DNA of 48,717 nt from Methylophilaceae bacterium (GCA_014378915.1 JACMMS010000104.1:1-48717); one strand, 5' to 3'; positions 6,436 through 16,123 are shown, numbered from the stretch's first letter. The notes: generated from the sequence alone by a model not told the origin. Made by a program: numbers and translations.

Positions 6436-8685
6436 ATGCCTGTTATGGATACCATTAATACCCCCGATTCTTTGCTTAGCAACCTCAATGATAAACAACT
6501 TGAAGCGGTTACCCTACCGCATCAATCTGCGCTTATTTTGGCAGGTGCTGGCAGCGGAAAAACACGTGTTTTAACCACGCGCATTGCTTGGTTGATTCAA
6601 ACGGGGCAAGTCACGCCTAACGGCATATTGGCGGTGACCTTTACTAATAAAGCAGCAAAAGAAATGCTCACGCGTTTAACTGCCATGTTACCCATTAACA
6701 CACGTGGTATGTGGGCAGGCACTTTCCATGGGTTGTGTAACCGACTTTTACGTACACATTATCGTGAAGCGGGCTTGCCTAGTACATTCCAAATTTTAGA
6801 TACCGCTGATCAATTATCTGCCATTAAACGCTTGATTAAAGCGATGAATATAGATGATGAAAAATTCGTACCTAAGCAAGTGCAAGCCTACATTAACAAC
6901 TGTAAAGAAGAGGGTTTGCGTGCTCACGCAGTTGAGGCATTTGACCCGCACTCACAAAAGCTGCGTGAAATTTTTGAGGCCTACGATAGACAATGTCAAC
7001 GTGAAGGCGTGGCTGATTTCTCAGAGCTTTTATTACGCTGTTATGAGCTTTTAGAGCGTAACGCCAATATTCGCATGCATTACCAAAGGCGCTTTAAGTA
7101 CATCTTGGTAGATGAGTTTCAAGACACAAATCGCCTGCAATACTTGTGGTTAAAATTACTCGCAGGCAAAGAAAACTGCATGTTTGCCGTAGGTGATGAT
7201 GATCAATCTATTTATGGTTTTCGCGGTGCGCGCGTGGGTAATATGCGCGACTTTGAAAAAGATTTCAATATCGAGCATATTGTTAAACTTGAAGAAAATT
7301 ACCGATCACATAGCAATATTTTAGATGCTGCCAATGCCATTATTTCTAACAATAAAGACCGCTTAGGCAAAAATTTATGGACGTCATCCGGCGCAGGCGA
7401 ACCAGTACGTGTTTTTGAGGCTTATAACGATAATGAAGAGGCTGGCTTTATCGTCGATGAAATTAAAATGCTGCGTAACGAAGGCATGGAACTAAGCAAT
7501 ATCGCCCTGCTCTACCGCAGCAATGCCCAATCAAGAATTTTAGAACAAGCGCTATTTTCAGCCAATTTACCCTACCGAGTATATGGTGGCTTGCGCTTCT
7601 TTGAACGCGCAGAAATCAAACATGCATTGGCTTACTTACGCTTAATCGCTAATGCTAATGATGATATGGCGTTATTACGCGTGGTGAATTTTCCAGCACG
7701 TGGTATCGGTGCGCGTAGCCTGGAGCAACTGCAAGAATCAGCTCGCCAACAAAACTGTAGTTTATGGCAAGCGGCGATTAACCAAGTAGGTAATGGTGCT
7801 TTAAGTGCAAATGGGGTCGCTAAAGGATTAAGCGGTTTTGTGGCGCTCATTAGGCGCATGATAGACGAAGCTTTTGGTTTGAGCTTGCCAGAATTAGCAG
7901 AGCTTTGCACCACGCTTTCTGGCCTAAAAAACTTCTATCAAAATGAAAAAGAAGGCGAAGATAGAGTCGCCAACTTGGACGAGCTAGTCACTGCGGCAGT
8001 AGCGTTTACCAACCGCGATTTGGGTAACCATCATAATGTGGATACTGATGGCGATATTACTAATGAGAAAACCGATTTTCTAACACTATTTTTAAGTCAT
8101 GCCAGCCTTGAAGCGGGTGAACACCAAGCTGATATAGGCCGTGAAGCCCTTCAATTAATGACGGTACACGCGGCGAAGGGCTTAGAGTTTAATGCCGTGT
8201 TTATTAGCGGCTTAGAAGAAGGTCTGTGCCCGCATGAAAATAGCTTATATGAAAACAATGGCCTAGAAGAAGAACGGCGTTTAATGTACGTAGCGGTCAC
8301 TCGTGCTAGACAGCGATTGTATTTAAGCCATGCGCAAAGCCGCATGTTACATGGACAAGTGCGCTACGGTATTGCATCGCGCTTTTTAGATGAGATTCCA
8401 GAGGGTTTTTTAAAACGTCTGAACTCACGCCAAATAATCAAACCCATTATAGGAAGCGGACGTGATTACAACGAGCTACCTAGCTTAATGAGCAATCATC
8501 AAAGTAGCGATCAGAAAAATGCAATGCCGTGGAAAATCGGTCAGGCAGTAGCGCACAAAAAGTTTGGTAATGGCATAGTAGTAAGTTACGAAGGCAATGC
8601 TAGCGATATGCGCATACAAGTGAATTTTGGCCGTGAAGGTTTAAAATGGCTAGCAATGGAGTTTGCTAAACTTGAGAAAATTTAG
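6436..8685 (+). CDS. uvrD: DNA helicase II, UvrD/PcrA superfamily 1A
   Basis: 749 residues, close to E. coli UvrD (720). A 3'-5' ATP-driven DNA unwinding enzyme of nucleotide-excision and mismatch repair. Motifs visible in order: Q-motif LNDKQLEAV, Walker A AGAGSGKT (36-43), GTFHGLCNRLLR (Ia), Walker B DEFQDT (about 226-231), GDDDQSIYGFRGA (motif III), EENYRSH (IV), LMTVHAAKGLEF (V, about 576) and EERRLMYVAVTRA (VI). The C-terminal 50 residues (IGQAVAHKKFGNGIVVSYEG) are the Tudor-like domain of UvrD that contacts RNA polymerase. The start could be ATG 6436 or 6445; only a weak GAGA precedes the first. No LexA box is visible upstream. It is a single-gene unit ending at a hairpin shared with the next, convergent gene. 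Confidence 0.96.
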   Translation: MPVMDTINTPDSLLSNLNDKQLEAVTLPHQSALILAGAGSGKTRVLTTRIAWLIQTGQVTPNGILAVTFTNKAAKEMLTRLTAMLPINTRGMWAGTFHGLCNRLLRTHYREAGLPSTFQILDTADQLSAIKRLIKAMNIDDEKFVPKQVQAYINNCKEEGLRAHAVEAFDPHSQKLREIFEAYDRQCQREGVADFSELLLRCYELLERNANIRMHYQRRFKYILVDEFQDTNRLQYLWLKLLAGKENCMFAVGDDDQSIYGFRGARVGNMRDFEKDFNIEHIVKLEENYRSHSNILDAANAIISNNKDRLGKNLWTSSGAGEPVRVFEAYNDNEEAGFIVDEIKMLRNEGMELSNIALLYRSNAQSRILEQALFSANLPYRVYGGLRFFERAEIKHALAYLRLIANANDDMALLRVVNFPARGIGARSLEQLQESARQQNCSLWQAAINQVGNGALSANGVAKGLSGFVALIRRMIDEAFGLSLPELAELCTTLSGLKNFYQNEKEGEDRVANLDELVTAAVAFTNRDLGNHHNVDTDGDITNEKTDFLTLFLSHASLEAGEHQADIGREALQLMTVHAAKGLEFNAVFISGLEEGLCPHENSLYENNGLEEERRLMYVAVTRARQRLYLSHAQSRMLHGQVRYGIASRFLDEIPEGFLKRLNSRQIIKPIIGSGRDYNELPSLMSNHQSSDQKNAMPWKIGQAVAHKKFGNGIVVSYEGNASDMRIQVNFGREGLKWLAMEFAKLEKI

Positions 8686-8728
8686 ACTAGAAAGAATTAA
8701 GCTAGATAAAAGCTAATAGCTCATTTGT

Positions 8729-8764
8729 GTAAAAGTAGCAATCGGTTTACGATTCTGCTTTTAC
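8729..8764. terminator. Hairpin between convergent uvrD and BPSS1780 gene
   Basis: A long stem, GTAAAAGTAGCAATCG (8729-8744) against CGATTCTGCTTTTAC (8750-8764), with one bulge and a 5-nt loop, lies in the 89-bp space between two convergent genes. The stem supplies a short T run on the plus strand. Probably a bidirectional terminator. Confidence 0.6.
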
Positions 8765-8774
8765 AACTCACTGA

Positions 8775-9509
8775 TTAACTAGTTTTTTCTACAAAAATAT
8801 CTTGGTAACTCGTGTACATACTTGTCATCATAGTAGGAATAACAACTAATAAACCTAAGCCGAATGGGATAATCGCCAACACCATCAGCGCAACCACTAT
8901 CACGCTATAAACCAGCATAGGCAAGGTATTACGAACACTGGCAACAAAGCTGAGCTTCATCGCATCAACAGCTTTCATATTATTCAAACCAACTAACACT
9001 GGCGCAAACCAATAGGCCATTAACAATGGCATGAGTAACAACATTGCAAATAAAAGCGGTAACATTACCTTACCAGCCTGCTCAGGCGATAATGATTGAC
9101 CACCCACAATAGCATCAATCACTGTTTTATCGATAGTGGCAGCGGCAATAATCGTAATAATTAAAAACCCGGCCATATACAAAACACCAGCAAGTACTAA
9201 CTGTTGTGTATTGTGTTTAAATCCTTCAAATAGGTGGTTAATTTCTAAATCTTGGTTTTCTGTAACTGCTTTACAGCCCCACATCAAACCTGCAGAAAAA
9301 ACTGGCGCTAGCAAAGTAGCCGCAATGCCACCAACAAAAGGGATCAGCGATAGCGGCACTATAACCAGCAGATAAATGATTAACAAAACAAACCACATCA
9401 GCGGATTTTTCCAAAATATTTTGAACCCATCAGCAATCCAAGGCCAAGCATTAGCAACTGGCACATTACGAATATCTATAGTTGAGTTTGTTTTTAAGTC
9501 TATACTCAT
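8775..9509 (-). CDS. BPSS1780 family integral membrane protein
   Basis: 244 residues with about six hydrophobic segments, e.g. PLMWFVLLIIYLLVIVPLSLIPFVGGIAATLLAPVF and LPMLVYSVIVVALMVLAIIPFGLGLLVVIPTMM. The N-terminal layout (VPVANAWPWIADGFKIFWKNPLMW) matches the BPSS1780 family, common in betaproteobacteria, of unknown function. It lies 57 bp downstream of thrB on the same strand and may be co-transcribed. The spacer contains three TTTTAG units (9531-9548). No catalytic motif is visible. Confidence 0.85.
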   Translation of the reverse strand: MSIDLKTNSTIDIRNVPVANAWPWIADGFKIFWKNPLMWFVLLIIYLLVIVPLSLIPFVGGIAATLLAPVFSAGLMWGCKAVTENQDLEINHLFEGFKHNTQQLVLAGVLYMAGFLIITIIAAATIDKTVIDAIVGGQSLSPEQAGKVMLPLLFAMLLLMPLLMAYWFAPVLVGLNNMKAVDAMKLSFVASVRNTLPMLVYSVIVVALMVLAIIPFGLGLLVVIPTMMTSMYTSYQDIFVEKTS

Positions 9510-9566
9510 AAATAACCTTTGTTTTTAACTTTTTAGTTTTAGTTTTAGCTTAGATTCAGGAGGCAA

Positions 9567-10517
9567 TTAGTGCGCGTTAATATAGTTTGTGAGCATCTTT
9601 TTAAAGTGCTCAGGATCTTTAGCATGGGTGAGTTCACCCACTTGTGGGAAGTGCCAATCATACAAACGTGATAACCAAAAGCGCAGCGCCGCAATACGAA
9701 GCAAGCCACGCCATGCATGTTGCTCAATATCGTTAAAAGGGCGCACTGCAGTATATGCAATCATAAAAGCATTTAGTCGTGGCTCCTCAAACTTACCATC
9801 ATCTGTCATGCACCAATCATTCACGGCAATGGCAACATCGTATGCTAATATATCTTCACAAGCGTAGTAAAAATCAATAAACCCGCCCAATTGTTCGCCA
9901 TCAAAGAGCACATTATCACGAAATAAATCGCCATGAATTACGCCACGTGGCAGGTTGGTTAAATCTAACCGCGCCTGAAAAGCGAGCTCTTCCGTTAGCA
10001 ATTGTTGGTCTTCTGCTGATAGCTTATCTATCAATTGTTTTGCCGTGGCAATACGCCAATCAAGGCCACGTTGATTTTTCGAGATTTGAGTAAATGATTG
10101 CGAAGCCAAGTGCACTTCTGCTAACACACGCCCTACCTGTGCGCACTGTTCTGCTGTTGGTTGTTCAATGTCACTACCTTTTAAACAACTCACCAACAAA
10201 GCTGGCTTACCCTGGATCTCAACTAATGCGATGCCATTTTTATTAGTAATTGGCGTTGGGCACAATATATGATGCAGTGCTAAATGCGTCATTAATTGAA
10301 CAAAATACGGCAGCTCAGCAAAGGCATTTTTTTCAAAAATGGTGAGTACAAAACGATTTTTTTGACCATTTAGCTCAGTTGTCACAAAATAATTAGTATT
10401 GGTAATACCAGCAGCAATCCCTTTTAATTCGACTAAATTGCCTATCGCTTCACTAAAATGCAAATCTTGTAGCCAGAGATTTAATTCAGAAAACTCAACA
10501 TGGGTAAATACTGACAT
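9567..10517 (-). CDS. thrB: Homoserine kinase (ThrB, aminoglycoside-phosphotransferase fold)
   Basis: 316 residues. Phosphorylates homoserine to O-phosphohomoserine in cytosolic threonine synthesis. This is the choline/APH-kinase-type enzyme of Pseudomonas and betaproteobacteria, not the GHMP-type ThrB of E. coli. Visible: GIAAGITNTNYFV (nucleotide-binding loop), RFVLTIFEK (ATP-binding Lys strand), VIHGDLFRDNVLF (catalytic loop, Brenner motif HGDxxxxN) and GFIDFYYACEDILAYDVAIAVNDWC (DFG-like metal Asp). Length matches the family. The neighbours DUF2782 and polA are its usual companions in betaproteobacteria. Confidence 0.93.
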   Translation of the reverse strand: MSVFTHVEFSELNLWLQDLHFSEAIGNLVELKGIAAGITNTNYFVTTELNGQKNRFVLTIFEKNAFAELPYFVQLMTHLALHHILCPTPITNKNGIALVEIQGKPALLVSCLKGSDIEQPTAEQCAQVGRVLAEVHLASQSFTQISKNQRGLDWRIATAKQLIDKLSAEDQQLLTEELAFQARLDLTNLPRGVIHGDLFRDNVLFDGEQLGGFIDFYYACEDILAYDVAIAVNDWCMTDDGKFEEPRLNAFMIAYTAVRPFNDIEQHAWRGLLRIAALRFWLSRLYDWHFPQVGELTHAKDPEHFKKMLTNYINAH

Positions 10518-10610
10518 AAAATAGCTTAGTGAAAAATCATATAGTGAAAAGCTGTAAAAGCCATGGGTTAGTGTGTGATTTAATTACTTCAAACTAGCCT
10601 GGTAAACGAG

Positions 10611-10979
10611 CTAAAATCTAAAAATTATCCATTTTGGAATCGCTAACGGTGCGCTGGGGCCATCGGTACGCGACCAACCACCTTCTTGATCTTGCTTCTG
10701 CAAGTAGTAAGGAACACCGTGCACTGGGGTAATTTTCATCATGTACAGTTGGCCGTTAATACGATATTCCTCAACGGTATCGGAGCCTTTTTTCTTGATC
10801 GTAATTTGTGGCTCAACTAGGTTGTCTTCTACAGTTTGATCTAGCGTTTTGGGTGGTTGTGTTAAGTCATCGATTACTTCAGCATTTTTAGATGGTGCAA
10901 CATCCGCTGCAAAAGCGGCAGACATCGTAGATATTGGCAGCATGCAAAGCAACAAATAATACAGACGGAAATAAGGCAT
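10611..10979 (-). CDS. DUF2782 family secreted protein
   Basis: 122 residues with an N-terminal signal peptide (YLLLCMLPISTMSAAFAADV, cleavage after AFA). The DUF2782 core follows: PQITIKKKGSDTVEEYRINGQLYMMKITPVHGVPYYL, ending in an aromatic/basic tail (PKWIIFRF). Function unknown; periplasmic or envelope-attached by its signal. The family is found next to polA and homoserine kinase in beta/gammaproteobacteria, as here. 93 bp separate it from thrB downstream. Confidence 0.87.
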   Translation of the reverse strand: MPYFRLYYLLLCMLPISTMSAAFAADVAPSKNAEVIDDLTQPPKTLDQTVEDNLVEPQITIKKKGSDTVEEYRINGQLYMMKITPVHGVPYYLQKQDQEGGWSRTDGPSAPLAIPKWIIFRF

Positions 10980-11159
10980 GCAATTGCTCGCTTTTTATTC
11001 AGGTGATTTGATATTATGATTTTAGCAAACTAAGCAGTCTCTCGGTAAAGCAAGTTGCGTGTTTAACGATTAAAAAATATTTTAATTGTTACTTTGTACC
11101 ACACCAGATGGCAACAATCTCTACCATCAGTCGATTTGCTGCACCATTAACAAACTACG

Positions 11160-11885
11160 CTATAAATATAGCTGCACTTTACGCTCCGCGGGCGTCAGTT
11201 CAAATCCGCTTGATTCATAGTGTTTAAAAATAGCGTCTACAATTTCTTTTGGCTCATCAATCACTTGAAACAGGTTTATGTCATTAGGTGAGGCCATGCC
11301 TTCTGCAATGAGCGTATTTTTAATCCAATCTAGCAATCCGCTCCAAAATACAGTACCCACTAGAATAATCGGGATGTTTCGCGCTTTACCTGTTTGAACC
11401 AGTGTTAAAGCCTCCATCAACTCATCTAATGTGCCAAAACCACCTGGCATGACCACATAAGCGCTCGCATATTTAACAAACATGACTTTGCGCATAAAAA
11501 AGTATTTAAAACTTAAGCCTATATCTTGAAAGTCGTTACCACTTTGCTCAAACGGCAATTGTATGTTCAAACCCACACTAGGCGCCGAACCTGCAAAAGC
11601 GCCTTTATTTGCGGCCTCCATGATGCCTGGGCCACCACCAGAAATGACACTAAATCCTGCATCAGACAGCTGTTTAGCAATCTCTTCAGTGAGCTTGTAA
11701 TATGGATGTTCTGGTTTAGTTCGTGCACTGCCGAAAATAGAAACAGCAGGGGTAATTTCCTTCAATCGTTCGGTTGCGCCAACGAATTCTGCCATAATCT
11801 CAAATGCGTGCCACGCTTCGCCGTCAGGGGTTGCTCCATTGAGCAATTGGGCCTCGGTGATTTGGGGTAATTTCCTTGTTGTCAT
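11160..11885 (-). CDS. LOG-family Rossmann protein (TIGR00730, nucleotide 5'-monophosphate phosphoribohydrolase-like)
   Basis: 241 residues. Contains SVISGGGPGIMEAANKGAF and the family signature PGGFGTLDELMEALTLVQTGK, which supply the phosphate-binding loop and catalytic Arg/Glu of LOG/PpnN-like enzymes that cleave the base from nucleoside monophosphates (plant cytokinin activation, bacterial nucleotide turnover). The N-terminal extension of about 40 residues (FEIMAEFVGATERLKEITPAVSIFGSART) places it in the longer TIGR00730 subgroup. The start codon lies only 22 bp from the polA start on the opposite strand, so each promoter must reach into the other gene. The physiological substrate cannot be read from sequence. 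Confidence 0.88.
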   Translation of the reverse strand: MTTRKLPQITEAQLLNGATPDGEAWHAFEIMAEFVGATERLKEITPAVSIFGSARTKPEHPYYKLTEEIAKQLSDAGFSVISGGGPGIMEAANKGAFAGSAPSVGLNIQLPFEQSGNDFQDIGLSFKYFFMRKVMFVKYASAYVVMPGGFGTLDELMEALTLVQTGKARNIPIILVGTVFWSGLLDWIKNTLIAEGMASPNDINLFQVIDEPKEIVDAIFKHYESSGFELTPAERKVQLYL

Positions 11886-11907
11886 TCAAAATACCTTAAA
11901 ATTCATT

Positions 11908-14739
11908 ATGAAAACATTACTGTTAGTCGATGGCTCTTCTTACTTATACCGCGCATTCCACGGCTTGCCCGATTTGCGTAATCATACTAATGAGCCAACT
12001 GGCGCCATTCGCGGTGTGCTTAGCATGTTACGCAAACTGCATAAAGATTACCCCGCCGATTATAGCGCCTGTATCTTTGATGCCAAAGGTAAAACCTTTC
12101 GTGATGACATTTATCCAGAATATAAAGCTAATCGCCCCAGTATGCCAGATGATTTACGTAGCCAAGTAGAGCCGTTGCACGAAGCGATTATTGCAATGGG
12201 TTGGCCATTATTAATGGTAGATGGCGTAGAGGCAGACGACGTGATTGGCGCATTAGCCAAACAAGCAGAGGCACAAGGTTTACGCGTGATTATCTCAACG
12301 GGTGATAAAGACATTGCGCAATTAGTCAACGAACACGTTACCGTCATCAATACTATGACTAACGCCTTTAGAAAAGGTGATGAAATACTAGATGTTGCAG
12401 GGGTTGAGGCAAAATTTGGACTTAAGCCAGAGTTAATTATTGACTATCTCACTTTAATTGGCGATACGGTAGATAACGTACCTGGGGTAGAAAAGGTGGG
12501 GCCAAAAACCGCATTAAAATGGCTTACAGAGTACGGCTCACTGGATAATATCGTGGCAAATGCAAACAAAATTAGCGGCGTAGTGGGAGAAAATTTACGC
12601 AAAGCTTTGGATTGGCTACCAACAGGGCGCGAGCTCATTACAATTCGCTGCAATTTACAAGGCGTGGCTGGTATGCCAGAGAGCTTTGACTCGTTGTTAT
12701 TACAAGCGCAAAATAGAGCAAAACTCGCCGAGCTTTACGCACGATTTGATTTTAAAACATGGCAAAAAGAATTAGAAAGCCCACAAGTCAGTGGTAACAA
12801 CAGCAATAATGCGCCAAATAAATTAGACAAATTAACCACCGGTGTGAAAACCAGTGCTATAAATAATAGCACTACGAATAGCAGTAATGTCCAAACTGAT
12901 TTATTCGCCATAGTCCAATATGAGGCCAACACCTCGCGCCAATACGAAACCATACTCACTGAAGACTCATTAACCAAATGGCTGGATAAAATTGCACAGG
13001 CAGCATTGGTTTGTTTTGATACTGAAACTACCTCACTAGACCCCATGCATGCTAAATTAGTTGGCATGTCTTTCGCCGTAAAATCAGGTGAGGCAGCTTA
13101 TTTACCATTGATGCATGTTTACTTTGATGTGCCAGACCAACTGCCATTTGAAGCCACTTTAGCACGCATCAAACCTTTGCTCGAAGATGAAAAAATCAAA
13201 AAAGTTGGGCAAAATTTAAAGTACGATAAGCACGTATTAGCCAATCACGGCATTACACTAAACGGCATTGCACACGACACCATGTTGCAATCTTACGTTT
13301 TAGAAAGCCATCGTTCGCATGGGATGGATGACTTGGCCATGCGCCACTTAAATGTTACGACCATCAGCTTTACAGATGTAGCGGGCAAAGGCGCAAAGCA
13401 AGTTGGCTTTAACCAAGTCACAGTAGAAGTTGCGAGCGAATACGCAGCAGAGGATGCCGATATCACCTTGCAACTGCAGGAAGTGTTTTATCAGCAAATA
13501 GCCAAAGACAATAAACTCAACTTCATTTACAGCCAAATTGAAATGCCTTCTATGGCATGTTTATACATCATAGAACGTAATGGTGTGCTGATTGATGCCG
13601 CCATGCTCAACCGTCAAAGCAATGAAATAGGCATGAAGTTAATGGCACTAGAAACGAAAGCTTACGAACTGGCTGGACAACCTTTCAACTTAGGTTCACC
13701 TAAACAATTACAAGAAATTTTATTCGAGAAACTCGGCATAAAACCCACCAAAAAAACACCTAGTGGCGCACCAAGTACCGATGAAGACGTACTACAAGAG
13801 CTCGCACTTGACCACCCTTTACCTAAGGTTTTATTAGAGTATCGCGGGCTAGCCAAGTTAAAATCAACTTATACTGATAAGTTACCGAGAATGATTAACC
13901 CTGCTACAGGTCGCGTGCATACTAGCTACAATCAAGCAGTAGCCATTACTGGGCGCTTAGCCAGCAGTGACCCTAATTTGCAAAACATCCCAGTACGTAC
14001 AGCAGAAGGCAGGCGTATACGCGAAGCATTTATTGCACCCGCAGGCTCTGTGATTGTTTCTGCAGATTACTCGCAAATTGAATTGCGCATCATGGCACAC
14101 CTCTCACAAGATGCTGGCATGTTGCATGCATTTGCCAATAACGAGGATATTCACCGCGCCACTGCCGCCGAAATTTTTGGGGTTGAACGCGATGTTGTTG
14201 ATAACGAACAACGCAGATATGCAAAAGTGATTAACTTTGGCTTAATTTATGGCATGAGCGCATTTGGCCTAGCGCAAAATCTTAATATTGAACGCAGTGC
14301 CGCCGCCACTTATATTGAGCGTTACTTCGCGCGTTATGCAGGTGTACGTGAATACATGCAAAATACCCGTGAAATCGCCAAACAACAAGGTTATGTAGAA
14401 ACCTACTTCGGCCGCAGATTATGGGTACCAGAAATCAACAGCGCCAACGGTATCCGCCGTGCAGGAGCAGAACGCGCCGCTATTAATGCACCGATGCAAG
14501 GTACAGCGGCCGATTTAATTAAACTCGCAATGATCGCCGTACAAAACTGGCTAAATGTAGAAAAGTTAAAGACGAAACTCATCATGCAAGTGCATGATGA
14601 ATTGGTGCTGGAAGTTCCAGAAAAAGAGTTGGAATTAGTCAAAAATCAATTGCCATTTTTGATGCAAAGTGTGGCTAAGTTAGATGTACCGTTGTTGGCG
14701 GAAGTGGGTGTGGGGAGTAATTGGGAAAGTGCGCATTAA
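11908..14739 (+). CDS. polA: DNA polymerase I
   Basis: 943 residues from ATG 11908 (KTLLLVDGSSYLYRAF, the conserved N-terminus). An upstream in-frame ATG at 11839 lies within the divergent LOG gene and is unlikely. Three domains: 5'-3' flap exonuclease (1-300; VDGVEADDVIGALA, TGDKDIAQL, LIGDTVDNVPGV), proofreading 3'-5' exonuclease with intact DTE at D371/E373, and the polymerase (SADYSQIELR with D720, KVINFGLIYGMSAFG, QVHDELVLEV with D897). All catalytic acids are present, so it should have all three activities. An Asn/Ser/Thr-rich linker (about 295-330) joins the first two domains. The stop codon is 2 bp from the stop of the convergent MOSC gene. Confidence 0.97.
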   Translation: MKTLLLVDGSSYLYRAFHGLPDLRNHTNEPTGAIRGVLSMLRKLHKDYPADYSACIFDAKGKTFRDDIYPEYKANRPSMPDDLRSQVEPLHEAIIAMGWPLLMVDGVEADDVIGALAKQAEAQGLRVIISTGDKDIAQLVNEHVTVINTMTNAFRKGDEILDVAGVEAKFGLKPELIIDYLTLIGDTVDNVPGVEKVGPKTALKWLTEYGSLDNIVANANKISGVVGENLRKALDWLPTGRELITIRCNLQGVAGMPESFDSLLLQAQNRAKLAELYARFDFKTWQKELESPQVSGNNSNNAPNKLDKLTTGVKTSAINNSTTNSSNVQTDLFAIVQYEANTSRQYETILTEDSLTKWLDKIAQAALVCFDTETTSLDPMHAKLVGMSFAVKSGEAAYLPLMHVYFDVPDQLPFEATLARIKPLLEDEKIKKVGQNLKYDKHVLANHGITLNGIAHDTMLQSYVLESHRSHGMDDLAMRHLNVTTISFTDVAGKGAKQVGFNQVTVEVASEYAAEDADITLQLQEVFYQQIAKDNKLNFIYSQIEMPSMACLYIIERNGVLIDAAMLNRQSNEIGMKLMALETKAYELAGQPFNLGSPKQLQEILFEKLGIKPTKKTPSGAPSTDEDVLQELALDHPLPKVLLEYRGLAKLKSTYTDKLPRMINPATGRVHTSYNQAVAITGRLASSDPNLQNIPVRTAEGRRIREAFIAPAGSVIVSADYSQIELRIMAHLSQDAGMLHAFANNEDIHRATAAEIFGVERDVVDNEQRRYAKVINFGLIYGMSAFGLAQNLNIERSAAATYIERYFARYAGVREYMQNTREIAKQQGYVETYFGRRLWVPEINSANGIRRAGAERAAINAPMQGTAADLIKLAMIAVQNWLNVEKLKTKLIMQVHDELVLEVPEKELELVKNQLPFLMQSVAKLDVPLLAEVGVGSNWESAH

Positions 14740-14741
14740 AA

Positions 14742-15293
14742 TTAATCTTGCTGATGACTACTTAACTCACAAATAACAGTATCTCCCACACTTAAAACAC
14801 CACCCTTTACAATTCGTGCATTGACACCACCATGCCCGCGCATGGCGTTGTAGCCACCAACGCCCAAGAGCTCTTCTATACGCGAGCATGGTTCACATGG
14901 GCCTGTAACTTCTAGTACTGTTGCACCTATTTTGAGTAGTAATGTTTGATCTTTAAATAGTGACTTTGCGGCAATTAAATTGATGCCTGAAATGACTAAA
15001 TTTCTGCGTAGTAAGGCTGGATCAATTTCGCTTAAACCACACAATGCAGCAATTACGGCCAGGTGTTCTGCTTGAATAAGCGTGACTTGTCGGCTACTGC
15101 CGTTAGCATTTGCAGATTGAGTGAGCGAAGTACGATCGCTTTCCAAGCCGACTTTAGCAATCGCCAATACGCTCTGAACTTGCTTGACAGGAATGCGCCT
15201 TGCAGGTCTAAGTAAAATTTTTTCTAAGATGCCAGCTTTTGCAAATTGCGTAGTGAGTTGACGGAGGCTATTAGGTTGATTTAAAGATAACAT
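14742..15293 (-). CDS. MOSC-domain protein (MocoS C-terminal-like, YiiM-type)
   Basis: 183 residues. MOSC beta-barrel signatures: VGLESDRTSL, QVTLIQAEHLAVIAAL, LLRRNLVISGINL and the conserved Cys region TGPCEPCSRIEELLG (the single conserved Cys of MOSC proteins), then GGVNARIVKGGVLSVGDTV. MOSC domains deliver sulfur or bind molybdenum cofactor; stand-alone members detoxify N-hydroxylated compounds or have unknown roles. A molybdopterin-binding-domain protein lies 0.8 kb away on the other side of cyanase. The exact function is not determinable. Confidence 0.88.
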   Translation of the reverse strand: MLSLNQPNSLRQLTTQFAKAGILEKILLRPARRIPVKQVQSVLAIAKVGLESDRTSLTQSANANGSSRQVTLIQAEHLAVIAALCGLSEIDPALLRRNLVISGINLIAAKSLFKDQTLLLKIGATVLEVTGPCEPCSRIEELLGVGGYNAMRGHGGVNARIVKGGVLSVGDTVICELSSHQQD

Positions 15294-15415
15294 GGCTTAA
15301 TTTTTTCAAAAAAATACTGTTTTAAGATGATGCCATACAATGACCAGCGATCTATTGCTGATATTTAGTTGCATTTACTTGCAAAGTGCACTGAGCGCTA
15401 ATTGTCTAACAGGTA

Positions 15416-15859
15416 CTAATAAGTCTTATAAGGCAAAAATTTACCATTCAGTACAATTTTAACGCGATCACCCATCGGGTTTGCCTCACGTTGAATATCC
15501 ATTGAAAAATCAATCGCGCTCATAATACCATCACCAAACTCTTCATTTATTAACGATTTAATCGTCGTGCCATACACGCTAATCAGCTCATAAAAGCGGT
15601 AAAGCAATGGGTCTGTAGGTACAGCGCTAGGCAAGCTGCGTTTGTAAGGCACTGTTTGCAGTATGGCAATGGCTTCTGCGGGTAAATCTAGCGCGGCACC
15701 AATAATATCGGCCTGCGATTTAGTTAATGTCATTTGACCAAGCAATGCGGCGGTTGTCCACTCTTTAGAGCGTCCAATTTCGTCTGCCAACCACTCCCAT
15801 TTTAAACCTTTGGCAATTTTAGCTGTTACGATCATATCGGTTACATCATTGCGATTCAT
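15416..15859 (-). CDS. cynS: Cyanate hydratase (cyanase)
   Basis: 147 residues. Converts cyanate plus bicarbonate to ammonia and CO2 in the cytosol as a decamer. The N-terminal helical, HTH-like domain (1-75) precedes the catalytic domain, whose active-site triad is intact: R88 and E91 in LLYRFYELISVYGTT and S114 in GDGIMSAIDFSMD, with exactly the R-to-S spacing of E. coli (R96, E99, S122). There is no cynT carbonic anhydrase, cynX or cyanate ABC transporter next to it. GAGGG lies 11 bp before the ATG. A perfect 11-bp hairpin sits 75 bp upstream of the start (15934-15961). Likely role: nitrogen supply or detoxification. Confidence 0.95.
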   Translation of the reverse strand: MNRNDVTDMIVTAKIAKGLKWEWLADEIGRSKEWTTAALLGQMTLTKSQADIIGAALDLPAEAIAILQTVPYKRSLPSAVPTDPLLYRFYELISVYGTTIKSLINEEFGDGIMSAIDFSMDIQREANPMGDRVKIVLNGKFLPYKTY

Positions 15860-15933
15860 CTTGTTACGGCCCTCATTTGTTGTTAGTTTCTTGAATAAAA
15901 TTTATTTAGCTTTCACTAAGAAATCAGAGGCAA

Positions 15934-15961
15934 TAACTAAGCCCGACAGAGGGCTTAGTTA
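15934..15961. promoter_or_regulatory. 11-bp perfect hairpin upstream of cynS
   Basis: TAACTAAGCCC (15934-15944), GACAGA loop, GGGCTTAGTTA (15951-15961). It lies in the divergent region between cynS and the CinA-like gene. Neither strand has a T-tract after it, so it is not a standard terminator; it could be an operator or mRNA leader structure. Confidence 0.5.
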
Positions 15962-16123
15962 GCTGATTGAAACTTATCAACTTTTTTATATAGATAACAA
16001 ACTGTACGATTTTATTTGGTGCGCAAACTAAATAAATGCATCTGAATTGTGTATTTTTAATAATGTTTGACTAATGGAATATTAATCGGGTTTAGAATAG
16101 TATATTAATACTTAGTTAACTTT

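Noticed and set aside
11839-11907. Upstream extension of polA by 23 residues
   Set aside because: It lies in the LOG gene on the other strand, and the PolA homology begins at ATG 11908.
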